Below, piece by piece: positions 17,225 to 27,660 of a stretch of 64,000 bases of DNA. Below the pieces are notes generated by a model. The model saw only the letters and a list, made by a program, of their open reading frames with translations, was not told where the DNA came from and searched no databases. The translations under genes and the position numbers were made by a program. Origin of the DNA: Variovorax terrae (GTDB taxonomy: Bacteria; Pseudomonadota; Gammaproteobacteria; Burkholderiales; Burkholderiaceae_C); the NCBI RefSeq assembly GCF_022809125.1, contig NZ_JALGBI010000002.1, positions 62,001 to 126,000 of the forward strand, read 5' to 3'. How positions within the stretch are numbered: the stretch's first letter is position 1; every line of letters starts with the position of its first letter.

Positions 17225-17257
17225 AAAAACCCCCGGCTGCGGTGCGCAGGCGGGGTT
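17225..17257 (-). terminator. Rho-independent terminator of the DUF3567 gene
   Basis: On the minus strand AACCCC pairs with GGGGTT around an inner CTGCG/CGCAG stem and continues into TTTT. It starts about 22 bases after the stop codon. Confidence 0.75.
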
Positions 17258-17278
17258 GGGGGGAGGGCGCTCAGCCGC

Positions 17279-17569
17279 TCAGTGCACCACGACGGGGTTC
17301 TGTGCGAGTTCGGCGTAGCGGTCCAGCATGTCTTCCACTTCTTCCTGGGTCGGGGTGTTGAGCTGCCAGGCGGTGATCTGCTGCTGGAACAGCTCGGCCC
17401 AGGAGCCGTCGAGGTAGACCTCCTTGCCGGAACGTTTGTCCACGATCTCGAACCCGTGGCGCGCCAGCATGGGCGTGCTGGGCTGTGGCGCATCCTCGGC
17501 CGCGGCATCGGCCTGCATGTGCACAACCACAAAGGAGTCGGAATCGTAGAGCATGTGCATGGTGTTCAT
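17279..17569 (-). CDS. DUF3567 family protein
   Basis: A 96-residue cytosolic protein matching DUF3567, a family I know mainly from Burkholderiales: MNTMHMLYDSDSFVVVHM at the N-terminus and GFEIVDKRSGKEVYLDG in the middle. Function is unknown. Start ATG 17569 follows AGAAGGA. It is transcribed alone and has its own terminator. Confidence 0.82.
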   Translation of the reverse strand: MNTMHMLYDSDSFVVVHMQADAAAEDAPQPSTPMLARHGFEIVDKRSGKEVYLDGSWAELFQQQITAWQLNTPTQEEVEDMLDRYAELAQNPVVVH

Positions 17570-17667
17570 GGTCCTTCTGCGTATACCTGTTAGATAGCAA
17601 CGCCCGGGCCAGTTTCAAGGCCGACCGGGTTTTCAGGACTTTTGTCCGCTTCTGGCAAATTTTTGTG

Positions 17668-18699
17668 TCAAGGCTTCTCGACGGAGCGCAACTGCTGGTC
17701 CGCGAAGTCGCCGTTGGACTGCGTCAGCTTCAGGCGCACCGGCAGGTAGCCGAGCGAGGGCGCCAGCCAGAGCTCCACCTTCTGGTCGAACTCGCGGCGC
17801 GGGCTGCGCACCAGCTTCAGCGCCGGCATGGTGCCGGCGGGCAGGCTCAGCGGTTCCTCGCCTTCCACGGTGAATAGCCAGACGTCGGCCTCGCGCGCGC
17901 CGACGGTCTGCATGCTGAGGGCGGTGCCTGCGGGGTAGCGGGCCGGGTCGCCGGCGATCATGGCGCCGAGCTGCAGGAACACGCTCAGGCGGTCCTGCGC
18001 GCCGGCCAGCAGCGGCGCGTCGGGCGTGTTGGCGCTGAACACCACCTTGCCCTTGTCGCGCTCGAAATGCGCAGCCTGCTCGCTGCGCTGCTTGTCGCCA
18101 AACCGGGTGGGGGCCAGCCCCTCGGCGGTGATGCGTCCGGCGCTGCTCTGCGTGCGCGAGCCCATCAGGAAGGCGCTGACCTCGAGCCGGGCGTCGTAGC
18201 TGCTGCCGTCCTGCAGCCACAGCAGCTCGCTGCGCACGTTGTAGGACTGCTTCCTGGATTCGCCGTTGACGCTGTAGCCGAGCCGGACCGAGCCGGGAAT
18301 GCTGAAGGCCGTGGTGCGCGCGGCATCCACCGGCGGCGCGGCAGGGGGCACGGGCGCGGCGGCCACGGCTTCGGCGGCTGGCGGCGGTACCTCGGATGCT
18401 ATCGAATCAATAGCAGAAAATGACCGCTGCACCTGGACCTGCGGCGTATTTGCATCTGAAACGGAGCTGCGCGGCGGCCGGGGCGCCGGCCGCGCGGCCG
18501 GTGGGGCGGCGGGCGGGGCCGGCGCGGGTGCCGCGGGCTTGATCTCGATGCTGCGCGTGATGAACTGGCGCAGGGCGGGCGGCGCGCGCCCGTCCGGCGC
18601 CGGAGGAACGGCCCGCAGCAGCGCCAGGTGCGCCAGCACGACCGCCGCCCCCAGCGCGGCCAGCGGCCGCCAGCGCACCGCGGGCGCCGCCCCGTTCAT
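17668..18699 (-). CDS. DUF3108 domain protein with N-terminal membrane anchor
   Basis: A 343-residue protein. Residues about 10-28 form a membrane segment, and residues 30-125 are rich in Pro and Ala, as in periplasm-spanning linkers. The C-terminal part (from about FSIPGSVRLGYSVNG to KLTQSNGDFADQQL) is a DUF3108 beta-rich domain. Its job is unknown; DUF3108 proteins are periplasmic. Residues about 82-105 are encoded by a family A repeat. Start ATG 18699 overlaps the stop of the upstream iclR-type gene as ATGA, so the two are probably translationally coupled. Confidence 0.78.
   Translation of the reverse strand: MNGAAPAVRWRPLAALGAAVVLAHLALLRAVPPAPDGRAPPALRQFITRSIEIKPAAPAPAPPAAPPAARPAPRPPRSSVSDANTPQVQVQRSFSAIDSIASEVPPPAAEAVAAAPVPPAAPPVDAARTTAFSIPGSVRLGYSVNGESRKQSYNVRSELLWLQDGSSYDARLEVSAFLMGSRTQSSAGRITAEGLAPTRFGDKQRSEQAAHFERDKGKVVFSANTPDAPLLAGAQDRLSVFLQLGAMIAGDPARYPAGTALSMQTVGAREADVWLFTVEGEEPLSLPAGTMPALKLVRSPRREFDQKVELWLAPSLGYLPVRLKLTQSNGDFADQQLRSVEKP
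18391..18455 (+). repeat. Family A repeat inside the DUF3108 gene
   Basis: Read on the plus strand: TGCTATCGAATCAATAGC, then GACCGCTGCACCTGGACCTG, then CGGCGTATTTGCATCTGA. This is one of the best-preserved copies. It lies in frame in the Pro/Ala-rich linker, where extra residues should be tolerated. Confidence 0.75.
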
Positions 18700-19472
18700 C
18701 CGCCGCCGTACCCCAGGTCGCTCGACAGCTGCGCGGCGGCCTTCTTGAGGGACTGGGCCACCTTGCCGTCCCACTGGGCGTCGAAGCTCGAGGCTGGCCC
18801 GAGCGAGACGATGCCCAGGGCGATGTGGCCGTCCGAATCGAACACCGGCGCGCAAAAGCCCACCACGCCCGGCAGCAGCGAGTCGATCACGCGCCCGAGG
18901 CCGTGGCGGCGCACCTCGTCGAGCATGCCGTCGACCTCGGCCAGGCTGGTCGGCAGGTCGCGCCGGTTGAGCTTCTGCGCGCGCGCCAGCTCCGCGTTGA
19001 GCAGCGGCGCGATGGCCTCGCGCGACATGTGGGCCGCAAAGCAGCGGCCGGTGGCCGACGACAGCAGCGGCATCACGTCGCCCAGGCGCAGGATGGTCAT
19101 GGCGTTGGGCGATTCCTCCCAGTGCACGATGGTGGGCCCGTGGTTGCCCCAGACCGCCAGCGCCAGCGTGTGGCCGATCTGCTCCATCAGCGGCACCACG
19201 CGCTCGCGCGCCAGCTTCACGGCGTCCAGCCGCGACAGCGAGGCCAGGCCCAGCTTGAGCGCGGCGGGGCCGAGGTCGTAACGGGTGCTGGTGGCGTCCT
19301 GCGTCACCAGATCGAGCCGCTGGAAGCTCACCAGGTAGCGGTGCGCCTTGGCCGCGCTCATGCCGGCAGCGGCGGCCAGGTCGCGCAGCATCAGCGGGCC
19401 GGCGGCCTGGGCCAGCACGCCCAGCAAGCTGAACCCCACTTCGACAGACTGGATACCGGCGCGCTCTTTCAT
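18696..19472 (-). CDS. IclR-family transcriptional regulator
   Basis: A 258-residue IclR regulator. The winged helix-turn-helix (residues about 8-70, LRDLAAAAGMSAAKAHRYLV) precedes the effector domain with the family motif LPGVVGFCAPVFDSDGHI. It is divergent from the FAH-family hydrolase gene and probably controls it; IclR regulators often respond to aromatic breakdown products. Start ATG 19472. Its stop codon overlaps the start of the DUF3108 gene. Confidence 0.9.
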   Translation of the reverse strand: MKERAGIQSVEVGFSLLGVLAQAAGPLMLRDLAAAAGMSAAKAHRYLVSFQRLDLVTQDATSTRYDLGPAALKLGLASLSRLDAVKLARERVVPLMEQIGHTLALAVWGNHGPTIVHWEESPNAMTILRLGDVMPLLSSATGRCFAAHMSREAIAPLLNAELARAQKLNRRDLPTSLAEVDGMLDEVRRHGLGRVIDSLLPGVVGFCAPVFDSDGHIALGIVSLGPASSFDAQWDGKVAQSLKKAAAQLSSDLGYGGG

Positions 19473-19573
19473 GACGTTCTCATCGGTTTCTTATACAATT
19501 ACGTTTAGGTAAATTCATTCAACAATGCGTAACGGTCAAAGACTTTAGCGCATTCATCCACTGGGGACATTTC
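19473..19573. promoter_or_regulatory. Divergent iclR-FAH control region with a candidate operator
   Basis: This AT-richer gap contains an inverted repeat at 19497-19515: AATTAC, six bases, GTAAATT (TTAC/GTAA core). It is a candidate IclR operator by position and symmetry only. GGGGA precedes the hydrolase start. Confidence 0.4.
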
Positions 19574-20584
19574 ATGAAATTGGCTACGTACAAGGATGGC
19601 TCGCGTGACGGTCAACTGGTTGTGGTGTCGCGTGACCTGAGCACCGCGCATTATGCGACCGGCATTGCCAGCAAACTGCAGCAGGTGCTCGACGACTGGA
19701 GCTTCCTGTCGCCCCAGTTGCAGGACCTGTACGCCACGCTCAACAGCGGCAAGGCCCGCCATGCGTTCCCGTTCGACCCGGCCCAGTGCATGGCGCCGCT
19801 GCCGCGCGCCTACCAGTGGGCCGACGGCTCGGCCTACATCAACCACGTGGAGCTGGTGCGCCTGGCGCGCCACGCGGAGGTGCCGGCCAACTACTACACC
19901 GAGCCGCTGATGTACCAGGGCGGCAGCGACGACTTCATCGGCCCGACCGACGACGTGGTCTCGCCCAGCGAGGATTTCGGCATCGATTTCGAGGCCGAGG
20001 TGGCCGTGATCACCGGCGACGTGCCCATGACCGCCACGCCCGAGCAGGCGCTGGACGGCATCCGCCTGGTGATGCTGGCCAACGACGTCTCGCTGCGCAA
20101 CCTGATCCCCGACGAGCTGGCCAAGAGCTTCGGCTTCTTCCAGAGCAAGCCCGCCACCGCCTTCAGCCCGGTGACCGTGACGCTGGACGAACTCGGCGAG
20201 GCCTGGGACGGCGGCCGCCTGCACCTGACCATCCAGAGCACCTGGAACGGCCGCACCGTCGGCATGTGCGACGCCGGCAAGGAGATGACCTTCCACTTCG
20301 GCCAGCTGATCGCCCACATCTGCAAGACCCGCAACGTGCGCGCCGGCAGCATCGTCGGCTCGGGCACGGTGAGCAACCGCGCCGCGGAAGTCAACGGCAA
20401 GAAGGAATGGACCAAGGGCTACAGCTGCATCGCCGAGAAGCGCGCGATCGAGACCATCCTCGACGGCAAGCCCGCCACCGGCTACATGAAGTACGGCGAC
20501 ACCATCCGCATCGAGATGAAGGGCCGCGACGGGCAATCCGTGTTCGGCGCGATCGACCAGAAGATCGTCCCGCTGGCCAAATAA
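19574..20584 (+). CDS. Fumarylacetoacetate hydrolase family protein
   Basis: A 336-residue FAH-family enzyme that would cleave a C-C bond in a dioxo acid, as in tyrosine/homogentisate or other aromatic breakdown. Metal-ligand regions are visible: the Glu pair in DFGIDFEAEVAVITG and the Asp of MLANDVSLRN. The C-terminal FAH core has GSIVGSGTVSN. Typical FAH neighbours (homogentisate dioxygenase, maleylacetoacetate isomerase) are absent, so the substrate is open. The divergent IclR gene is the probable regulator. Confidence 0.87.
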   Translation: MKLATYKDGSRDGQLVVVSRDLSTAHYATGIASKLQQVLDDWSFLSPQLQDLYATLNSGKARHAFPFDPAQCMAPLPRAYQWADGSAYINHVELVRLARHAEVPANYYTEPLMYQGGSDDFIGPTDDVVSPSEDFGIDFEAEVAVITGDVPMTATPEQALDGIRLVMLANDVSLRNLIPDELAKSFGFFQSKPATAFSPVTVTLDELGEAWDGGRLHLTIQSTWNGRTVGMCDAGKEMTFHFGQLIAHICKTRNVRAGSIVGSGTVSNRAAEVNGKKEWTKGYSCIAEKRAIETILDGKPATGYMKYGDTIRIEMKGRDGQSVFGAIDQKIVPLAK

Positions 20585-20608
20585 CAGCCGGCCGCCGCGC
20601 GCCGCCGC

Positions 20609-21997
<1,389 letters not shown>

Positions 21998-22009
21998 CTC
22001 AGCGATCCA

Positions 22010-22096
22010 GGCCAGGGCACCCGCGGAGCGGGCTGGGCCCGGCCGCTGGGTGCGTCCCCCTCGAGGGGGAAGGCGCGAAGCGACTCAGGGGGTGCT
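22010..22096. repeat. Family B-like repeat between GH15 and otsA
   Basis: A more diverged copy of family B: CCCCCTCGAGGGGG hairpin, then GCGCGAAGCGACTCAGGGGG, ending directly at the GH15 stop codon. It fills the intercistronic gap before otsA and could lower readthrough into otsA. Confidence 0.6.
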
Positions 22097-23920
22097 TCAT
22101 ATGACACTGTCCCACGGCGCCGACAGCCGCACCGCGGCGTTGATCAGGCCGACCATGGAGTAGGTCTGCGGGAAGTTGCCCCACATCTCGCCGGTGACCG
22201 GGTGCGTGTCCTCCGACAGCAGGCCCAGCGGGTTGCGCCGCGCCAGCATGGTCTCGAAGATCTCGCGCGCCTGCGCCTTGCGGCCGATGCGCGCCAGCGC
22301 GTCGATGCGCCAGAAGGTGCAGATGTTGAAGGCGGTCTCGGGCCGGCCGAAGTCGTCGGGCGCCTCGTAGCGGCGCATGTAGGGGCCGTCGCACAGCGTC
22401 TGCTCGAGCGCCTCCACCGTGGCCAGGAAGCGGGCGTCGTGCGGGTCGATGAAGCCGACCTCGGCCATCAGCAGCACGCTGGCGTCGAGGTCGCTGCCGC
22501 CGAAGCTCTCGGCGAAGGCCTGGCGCGGCTCGCTCCAGGCCTCCTGCAGGATGCGCGTGCGGATGGTGTCGGCGCGCTGGCGCCAGTGCAGGATGCGCTC
22601 GGGCAGGGCCAGCGTGGCCGCCACCTTGGCCAGCCGGTCGCAGGCGGCCCAGCTCATCAGCGCCGACGAGGTGTGGATGCGGGTGCGCGTGCGCAGCTCC
22701 CACATGCCGGCGTCGGGCTGGTCGTACAGCGCCCAGGCCTGCTCGCCCACGGCCTCCAGGTGGATGAATTCGACGCGCCCGCCGCGGCGGAACAGCCGGT
22801 GGTCGTGGAAGGCCTGGGCCGCGCCGAGCACGATGTTGCCGTAGACGTCGTGCTGGAAATGCTCGTGCGCCTGGTTGCCCGCGCGCACCGGGCCCTGGCC
22901 GCGGTAGCCGGGCAGGTGGTCGATCACGGCCTCGTGCAGCGCCTCTTCCTGGCCGATGCCGTACAGCGGCTGGATGTGGCCGCCGCGCGAGCGCACGATC
23001 ACGTTGCCGAGCCAGCGCAGGTAGTCCTCCATGGTGCCCACTTCCGACAGGCTGTTGAGAGCGCGCACCACGAAGAAGGCGTCGCGCAGCCAGCAGTAGC
23101 GGTAGTCCCAGGTGCGCCCGCTGTGCGGCGCCTCGGGGATGCTGGTGGTCATGGCCGCGACGATGGCGCCGGTGTCCTCGAACAGCGAGAGCTTGAGCGT
23201 GAGGGCGGCGCGGATCACCGCGTCCTGCCATTCGAGCGGGATCGCCAGGCGCCGCGTCCAGCTGCGCCAGTAGGTGGCGGTTTCCACCTCGAAGGCGTGG
23301 GCCGTGTCCTCGATGCCGCCGCTCAGGGTCTCGTCGGGCCCGAGGATGAAGTTCATGGCGTGGCCCGGCACGAACCAGCTCTGCGCCAGCACGTAGCTCA
23401 GCGGCGCGTCGCTGGTCACGCGCAGCACCTGGCCGGTGCCCACGTAGCGGATGTGGTGGCTGCCCTGCGTGACCACGGGCGCCTGGCGGCCCCAGTCGAA
23501 GCGCGGGCGCAGCAGCACGCGCACGCGCGGCGTGCCGGCCAGCAGCTTGACGCGCCGCACCAGCGTGAGCGGGCGGAACATGCGGTCACGGCTCATGAAG
23601 CGCGGCGCGAAGTCGGTGATCTCGATGGCCTGGCCGCGCGCGTCGTACAGCCGGGTGCGCAGGATCGCGGTGTTGGGTTCGTAGGCCTGCTCGCTGCGCG
23701 CGAAGTCCTCGATCTCGAACGACCAGTCGCTGCCCGCGTCGCCCGGGTCGAGCAGCGCGTTGAACACCGGGTCGCCGTCAAAGCGCGGCAGGCAGCACCA
23801 GACGACGCGTCCGCGCGCGTCGATCAGGGCGCTGTAGGCGCAGTTGCCGACCAGGCCGAGGTTCAGCGAGGCGGCCAGCGGGCCGGTGTCGGCCCGCGCG
23901 AGGCTGGGAATGGAGGTCAT
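22097..23920 (-). CDS. Glycoside hydrolase family 15 protein (glucoamylase/trehalase type)
   Basis: A 607-residue GH15 protein: an N-terminal beta-sandwich domain (LGLVGNCAYSALIDARGRVV, CCLPRFDGDPVF) followed by the alpha/alpha barrel with the characteristic WDYRYCWLRDAFF. Family members hydrolyse terminal alpha-glucosidic bonds, and bacterial enzymes of this group next to ots genes may act as trehalases. Start ATG 23920 overlaps the otsB stop as ATGA, so translation is coupled. Sitting between otsB and otsA, it probably turns over trehalose or related glucans. Confidence 0.9.
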   Translation of the reverse strand: MTSIPSLARADTGPLAASLNLGLVGNCAYSALIDARGRVVWCCLPRFDGDPVFNALLDPGDAGSDWSFEIEDFARSEQAYEPNTAILRTRLYDARGQAIEITDFAPRFMSRDRMFRPLTLVRRVKLLAGTPRVRVLLRPRFDWGRQAPVVTQGSHHIRYVGTGQVLRVTSDAPLSYVLAQSWFVPGHAMNFILGPDETLSGGIEDTAHAFEVETATYWRSWTRRLAIPLEWQDAVIRAALTLKLSLFEDTGAIVAAMTTSIPEAPHSGRTWDYRYCWLRDAFFVVRALNSLSEVGTMEDYLRWLGNVIVRSRGGHIQPLYGIGQEEALHEAVIDHLPGYRGQGPVRAGNQAHEHFQHDVYGNIVLGAAQAFHDHRLFRRGGRVEFIHLEAVGEQAWALYDQPDAGMWELRTRTRIHTSSALMSWAACDRLAKVAATLALPERILHWRQRADTIRTRILQEAWSEPRQAFAESFGGSDLDASVLLMAEVGFIDPHDARFLATVEALEQTLCDGPYMRRYEAPDDFGRPETAFNICTFWRIDALARIGRKAQAREIFETMLARRNPLGLLSEDTHPVTGEMWGNFPQTYSMVGLINAAVRLSAPWDSVI

Positions 23921-24660
23921 CGCAGCGCCTTTCCGGTCCGGGCCAAGGCGGCCTGGGCCAATTCATGCCGCAGCGCGGCGGCGCTGCCCAGCCGGTGCCA
24001 GGCCACGCTGGCCCCGCTGCCGATCTTCACACCGAGCCCGCCCAGGCGCTGCACGGTGCTGAAGCCCACTTCGTCGGTGAGGTCGTCGCCGGCGAACACG
24101 GGGGTGCGGCCGGCGAACGGCGGCTCGCGCAGGAAGGCCTCGATCGCCAGCCCCTTGCTGGCGCCGCCCGGCTTGGCCTCCACCACCATCTTGCCGCGCA
24201 GCAGCGTGAGCCCCGGCGAGTCGGCCACCGCGGCCTGCAGGGCCTCGAGGCACAGGTTCTCCAGCGCCGGGGCCTGACGGTAGTGCAGGGCCACCGAGCC
24301 GCGCTTGAACTCCACGCGCAGGGCCGGGTAGCTTTGGGCCAGCGCCCGGGCGGCCTGCTCCACGCGCTCCAGCGGCACGGTGGGCAGCAGCGCCAGCGCG
24401 CCGTCGGCGCCGCGCCGCTCGGCGCCGTGCACGCCGGCCGCCGGCAGGCGCAGGGGGAACAGGTAGGCGTCGATCTGCGCGATGGGCCGGCCCGAGATCA
24501 CGGCCAGCGCGCCGTCCAGGTAGCCGGCCAGCGCCTCCAGGCTGTCCACCAGCCCGGCGGGCACGCGCACCGCTTCGGGCTGCGGGGCCAGATCCACCAG
24601 GGTGCCGTCGAAGTCCAGGAACAGCGCGCACGACGGACAGAGGATGTCCACGAAATTCAT
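23917..24660 (-). CDS. otsB: Trehalose-6-phosphate phosphatase
   Basis: A 247-residue HAD phosphatase that converts trehalose-6-phosphate to trehalose. HAD motif I is LFLDFDGTLVDLAP, and the C-terminal motif is VFAGDDLTDEVGF. Start ATG 24660 follows AAGGTGG; an in-frame GTG three codons upstream overlaps that site. It is the first gene of otsB-GH15-otsA. Confidence 0.92.
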   Translation of the reverse strand: MNFVDILCPSCALFLDFDGTLVDLAPQPEAVRVPAGLVDSLEALAGYLDGALAVISGRPIAQIDAYLFPLRLPAAGVHGAERRGADGALALLPTVPLERVEQAARALAQSYPALRVEFKRGSVALHYRQAPALENLCLEALQAAVADSPGLTLLRGKMVVEAKPGGASKGLAIEAFLREPPFAGRTPVFAGDDLTDEVGFSTVQRLGGLGVKIGSGASVAWHRLGSAAALRHELAQAALARTGKALR

Positions 24661-24746
24661 CCGGACCACCTTAGCAGCGCGGTGGCGCGCGGGCTAGGCC
24701 GCGGCGGCCCGTGTGCGTGTAGGACGGCGCCTACGGGGCGCCGGCG

Positions 24747-25175
24747 TCAGGCGGCGTAGACGCTGTCCAGCGAGCGGAAGCCCTTGATCTCGATCGGGTT
24801 GCCGAACGGGTCGCAGAAGAACATGGTCCACTGCTCGCCGGGCTGGCCCTCGAAGCGCACCTGGGGCGCCAGCACGAAGTCGGTGCCGGCTTCGGTGAGC
24901 CGCTGCGCCAGCGCCTGCCAGTCGGGCAGCGCCAGCACCAGGCCGAAGTGCGGCATCGGCACCAGCACGTCGCCCACGTGGCCGGTGCGCTCGGTCTTGA
25001 ACGGCGGGCCCAGGTGCAGCGAGATCTGGTGGCTGAAAAAATCGAAATCGACCCAGGTGCCGGTGCTGCGCCCTTCGGCGCAGCCGAGCACGCCGCCATA
25101 GAAGCGGCGCGCCTGGTCGAGGTCGGTGACGTTGAAGGCCAAATGGAACAGGCTGCGGGGGCGGGCATCACTCAT
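24747..25175 (-). CDS. VOC-family (glyoxalase/dioxygenase fold) protein
   Basis: A 142-residue protein with the vicinal oxygen chelate pattern. Likely metal ligands are His11 in LFHLAFNV and a C-terminal Glu in FGNPIEIKGF, with a central HFGLVLAL. VOC proteins include glyoxalases, dioxygenases and resistance proteins; this substrate is unknown. ATG 25175 is chosen; an ATG four codons upstream is also possible. It is divergent from the GumN-like gene. Confidence 0.82.
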   Translation of the reverse strand: MSDARPRSLFHLAFNVTDLDQARRFYGGVLGCAEGRSTGTWVDFDFFSHQISLHLGPPFKTERTGHVGDVLVPMPHFGLVLALPDWQALAQRLTEAGTDFVLAPQVRFEGQPGEQWTMFFCDPFGNPIEIKGFRSLDSVYAA

Positions 25176-25213
25176 GCCGGCGAGCATAGCAGCGCGCTGC
25201 GTATCATGGCCGC

Positions 25214-26209
25214 ATGATGGTTCTCGCCCCTTCCCCGCGCCGGGCGCTCGCCGCCGCACTGCTGGCGCTGTCGGCCTGGGCGGCGCAGGCACAGCCCGCG
25301 CCCACCGCGCCCACCGCCTCCGATTGCCCGCCGGCGCCGCCGGCCCTCACGCCCGAGCGCCTGCAGCAGGAGGTGCGCGCGGCGCGCGACCGTGGCCTGC
25401 TGTGGCGCGTGGAAAAAGACGGGCGCCGCTCCTGGCTCTACGGCACGCTGCACGTGGCGCGCGCCGACTGGGTGGTTCCCGGCCCCACGGTGCTGCGCGC
25501 GCTGCAGGGCAGCGACCTGCTGGCGCTGGAGCTCAATCCGCTCGATGCCGAATCGCTGCGGCCGCTGATGGCGCCGGCCGATCCCGCGATCGCGCAGCGC
25601 GTGCTCGGCCTTGCGCGGCGCGCGCGGCTGGCCACCCAGGCCGCCGCCCTGTGCCTGCCGCTGCAGGCGCTGGCCCACCAGCGGCCGGTGATGCAGGCCG
25701 TCACGCTCACGGTGCTGGCGGCGCGCCGCGAGGCGCTGTATGCCGAGTTCGCCGTCGACGCGGTGCTGGCCAGCACCGCGCAGGCGCAGCGCCAGCCCAT
25801 CGTCGCGCTGGAGCAGGCCAGCGAGCAACTGGCGCTGCTGGCCGGGCGCGACGATGCCGAGGAGGGCGATCTGTTCGACAGCGCGCTCGACGAGCTGGCG
25901 TCGGGCGAGGGCGCCGAGCAGTTGCGCGCCCTGGCGCAGGCCTGGGCCGACGGCGACCTGGCGATGCTGGAGCGCTACCCGCAGTGGTGCCACTGTCTGG
26001 ACACGCCGGTCGAGCGCGAGCAGATGAAGCGCCTGCTGGACGACCGCAACGCGCCGATGGCCGGCAAGATCGCCGCGCTGCACGAGGGCGGGCGCCGCGT
26101 GTTCGCGGCGGTGGGCGCACTGCACATGATCGGGCCGCAGGGCCTGCCCACGCTGCTGCGTGCGCGCGGCTTCAGCGTGACGCGCGAGCCCTGGCCGGCG
26201 GCTCCCTGA
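25214..26209 (+). CDS. TraB/GumN-family exported protein
   Basis: A 331-residue protein with a signal peptide (cleavage near AWAAQAQ, about residue 27). The family signature is SWLYGTLHVA, with the C-terminal motif FAAVGALHMIGPQGL. TraB/GumN proteins are putative metal-dependent proteases of the periplasm or membrane; the two conserved GTLH and GALHM His residues are present. Substrate unknown. A family A repeat follows the stop. Confidence 0.83.
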   Translation: MMVLAPSPRRALAAALLALSAWAAQAQPAPTAPTASDCPPAPPALTPERLQQEVRAARDRGLLWRVEKDGRRSWLYGTLHVARADWVVPGPTVLRALQGSDLLALELNPLDAESLRPLMAPADPAIAQRVLGLARRARLATQAAALCLPLQALAHQRPVMQAVTLTVLAARREALYAEFAVDAVLASTAQAQRQPIVALEQASEQLALLAGRDDAEEGDLFDSALDELASGEGAEQLRALAQAWADGDLAMLERYPQWCHCLDTPVEREQMKRLLDDRNAPMAGKIAALHEGGRRVFAAVGALHMIGPQGLPTLLRARGFSVTREPWPAAP

Positions 26210-26216
26210 TTGCTCC

Positions 26217-26283
26217 TGATTTGATAGCTAAAAAAGACCGCTGCACCTGGACATCCGGCACTTTTCTTTCTGAAAACACCTTT
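26217..26283 (+). repeat. Family A repeat, intergenic copy
   Basis: TGATTTGATAGC, then GACCGCTGCACCTGGACATC, then CGGCACTTTTCTTTCTGA. This copy shows the family consensus clearly. It lies between the gumN-like and enoyl-CoA hydratase genes. Confidence 0.75.
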
Positions 26284-26300
26284 TTGGAGGCTCCCACGCC

Positions 26301-27101
26301 ATGCCCGCCGACTACACCCGCTACCAGACCCTGAACATCACGCGCCGCGGCCCCGCGGGCGCTGTGCTGGACATCCAGATGAAGGCCCAGAACGGCAAGC
26401 TGCCCACCGCCGGGCATGAGGGCCACTGGGAGCTCAGCGAAATCTGGCGCGACGTCGGCGCCGACGACAGCGTGCGCTGCGCCGTGCTGCGCGGCGAGGG
26501 CCTGGGCTTCTCGGGCGGCGGCGACCTCGCGCTGGTGCAGGATATGGCGGACGATTTCGCCGTGCGCACCCGCGTCTGGAAGGAGGCGCGCGACCTGGTC
26601 TACAACGTCATCAACTGCGACAAGCCCATCGTCTCCGCGCTGCACGGCCCGGCCGTGGGCGCGGGCTTGGTGGCCGGGCTGCTGGCCGACATCTCCATCG
26701 CCAGCAGGACGGCGAAGATCGTGGACGGCCACACCCGCCTGGGCGTGGCTGCCGGCGACCACGCGGCCATCGTCTGGCCGCTGTTGTGCGGCATGGCCAA
26801 GGCCAAGTACTACCTGATGCTGTGCGAGCCCGTGAGCGGCGAGGAGGCCGAGCGCATCGGCCTGGTGTCGCTGGCGGTCGATGAGGCCGACCTGCTGCCC
26901 AAGGCCTACGAGGTGGCCGAGCGCCTGGCCGCCGGCAGCCAGACCGCCATCCGCTGGACCAAGTACGCGCTCAACAACTGGCTGCGCCAGGCCGGGCCGA
27001 GCTTCGATACCTCACTGGCGCTCGAATTCATGGGCTTCGGCGGGCCCGATGTGAAGGAGGGCGTAGCCTCGCTGCGGGAGCGCCGGGCGCCGAAGTTTTG
27101 A
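26301..27101 (+). CDS. Enoyl-CoA hydratase/isomerase family protein
   Basis: A 266-residue crotonase-fold protein. The first oxyanion-hole region is [11 protein letters not shown] (about residues 68-78), and the second is [20 protein letters not shown]. The position usually held by the first catalytic Glu falls in [16 protein letters not shown] and lacks an obvious Glu, so the reaction may differ from simple hydration. GGAGG lies 10-12 bases before ATG 26301. No fatty-acid or aromatic CoA genes adjoin it. Confidence 0.84.
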   Translation: MPADYTRYQTLNITRRGPAGAVLDIQMKAQNGKLPTAGHEGHWELSEIWRDVGADDSVRCAVLRGEGLGFSGGGDLALVQDMADDFAVRTRVWKEARDLVYNVINCDKPIVSALHGPAVGAGLVAGLLADISIASRTAKIVDGHTRLGVAAGDHAAIVWPLLCGMAKAKYYLMLCEPVSGEEAERIGLVSLAVDEADLLPKAYEVAERLAAGSQTAIRWTKYALNNWLRQAGPSFDTSLALEFMGFGGPDVKEGVASLRERRAPKF

Positions 27102-27225
27102 GCGTGTTCAGGGCCGGCCCCACCCGGCCTGCCTGTTGCGCCGGAGCGCGAGCCCGCGTGGGCTGCGGCCCCGGCGACGCTTCCCCAAAAAGCCGCTCCC
27201 GCCACATCCGCGATAATCCTCCCCC

Positions 27226-27579
27226 ATGCATGTCCTGCGCAACGCCCAACTGCTCACCCGCCTCGTGCTGGTGTGGTTCGCGTTGTCCATCGGCGCGGCC
27301 ATTGCCTCGCCGGTCATCAAGCCGGTGCCGATGGAGCTGGTGTGCTCGTCTTCCGGCGCGATGAAGCTGCTGGTCAAGACCGACGACGGCGTCAAGGAAG
27401 TGCGCAGCCACACGCTCGACTGCCCGCTGTGCGCCGGCACCGGGCCGCTGCCGCCCGCCGTGCAGACCACGGCCGAGCCGGCCAGCCCGCTGGCCCATGT
27501 GCTGCGCCCGATTCCCGCGGCGCACATCGCCTGGCTGACCGCGGCACCCCTGCCCGCGCGCGGGCCCCCGCTTCTCTGA
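27226..27579 (+). CDS. DUF2946-like small membrane protein
   Basis: A 117-residue protein with an N-terminal membrane segment or uncleaved signal (residues about 10-28), a Cys at MELVCSS and the motif DCPLCAG. This matches the DUF2946 pattern found beside TonB receptors for copper. Its function is unknown, but the Cys spacing and context suggest metal handling. It is followed by the TonB receptor after a family A repeat. Confidence 0.7.
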   Translation: MHVLRNAQLLTRLVLVWFALSIGAAIASPVIKPVPMELVCSSSGAMKLLVKTDDGVKEVRSHTLDCPLCAGTGPLPPAVQTTAEPASPLAHVLRPIPAAHIAWLTAAPLPARGPPLL

Positions 27580-27583
27580 ACTA

Positions 27584-27650
27584 TCAAATTCATAGCGCCT
27601 GATGACCGCTGCATGCGGACATCCGGTGGTTTTGGTTGATTTTTCGGAGT
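27584..27650 (+). repeat. Family A repeat, intergenic copy
   Basis: CTATCAAATTCATAGC, then GACCGCTGCATGCGGACATC, then CGGTGGTTTTGG. It lies between the DUF2946-like gene and the TonB receptor gene and covers the receptor's leader region. Confidence 0.7.
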
Positions 27651-27660
27651 TGTTCCACCC

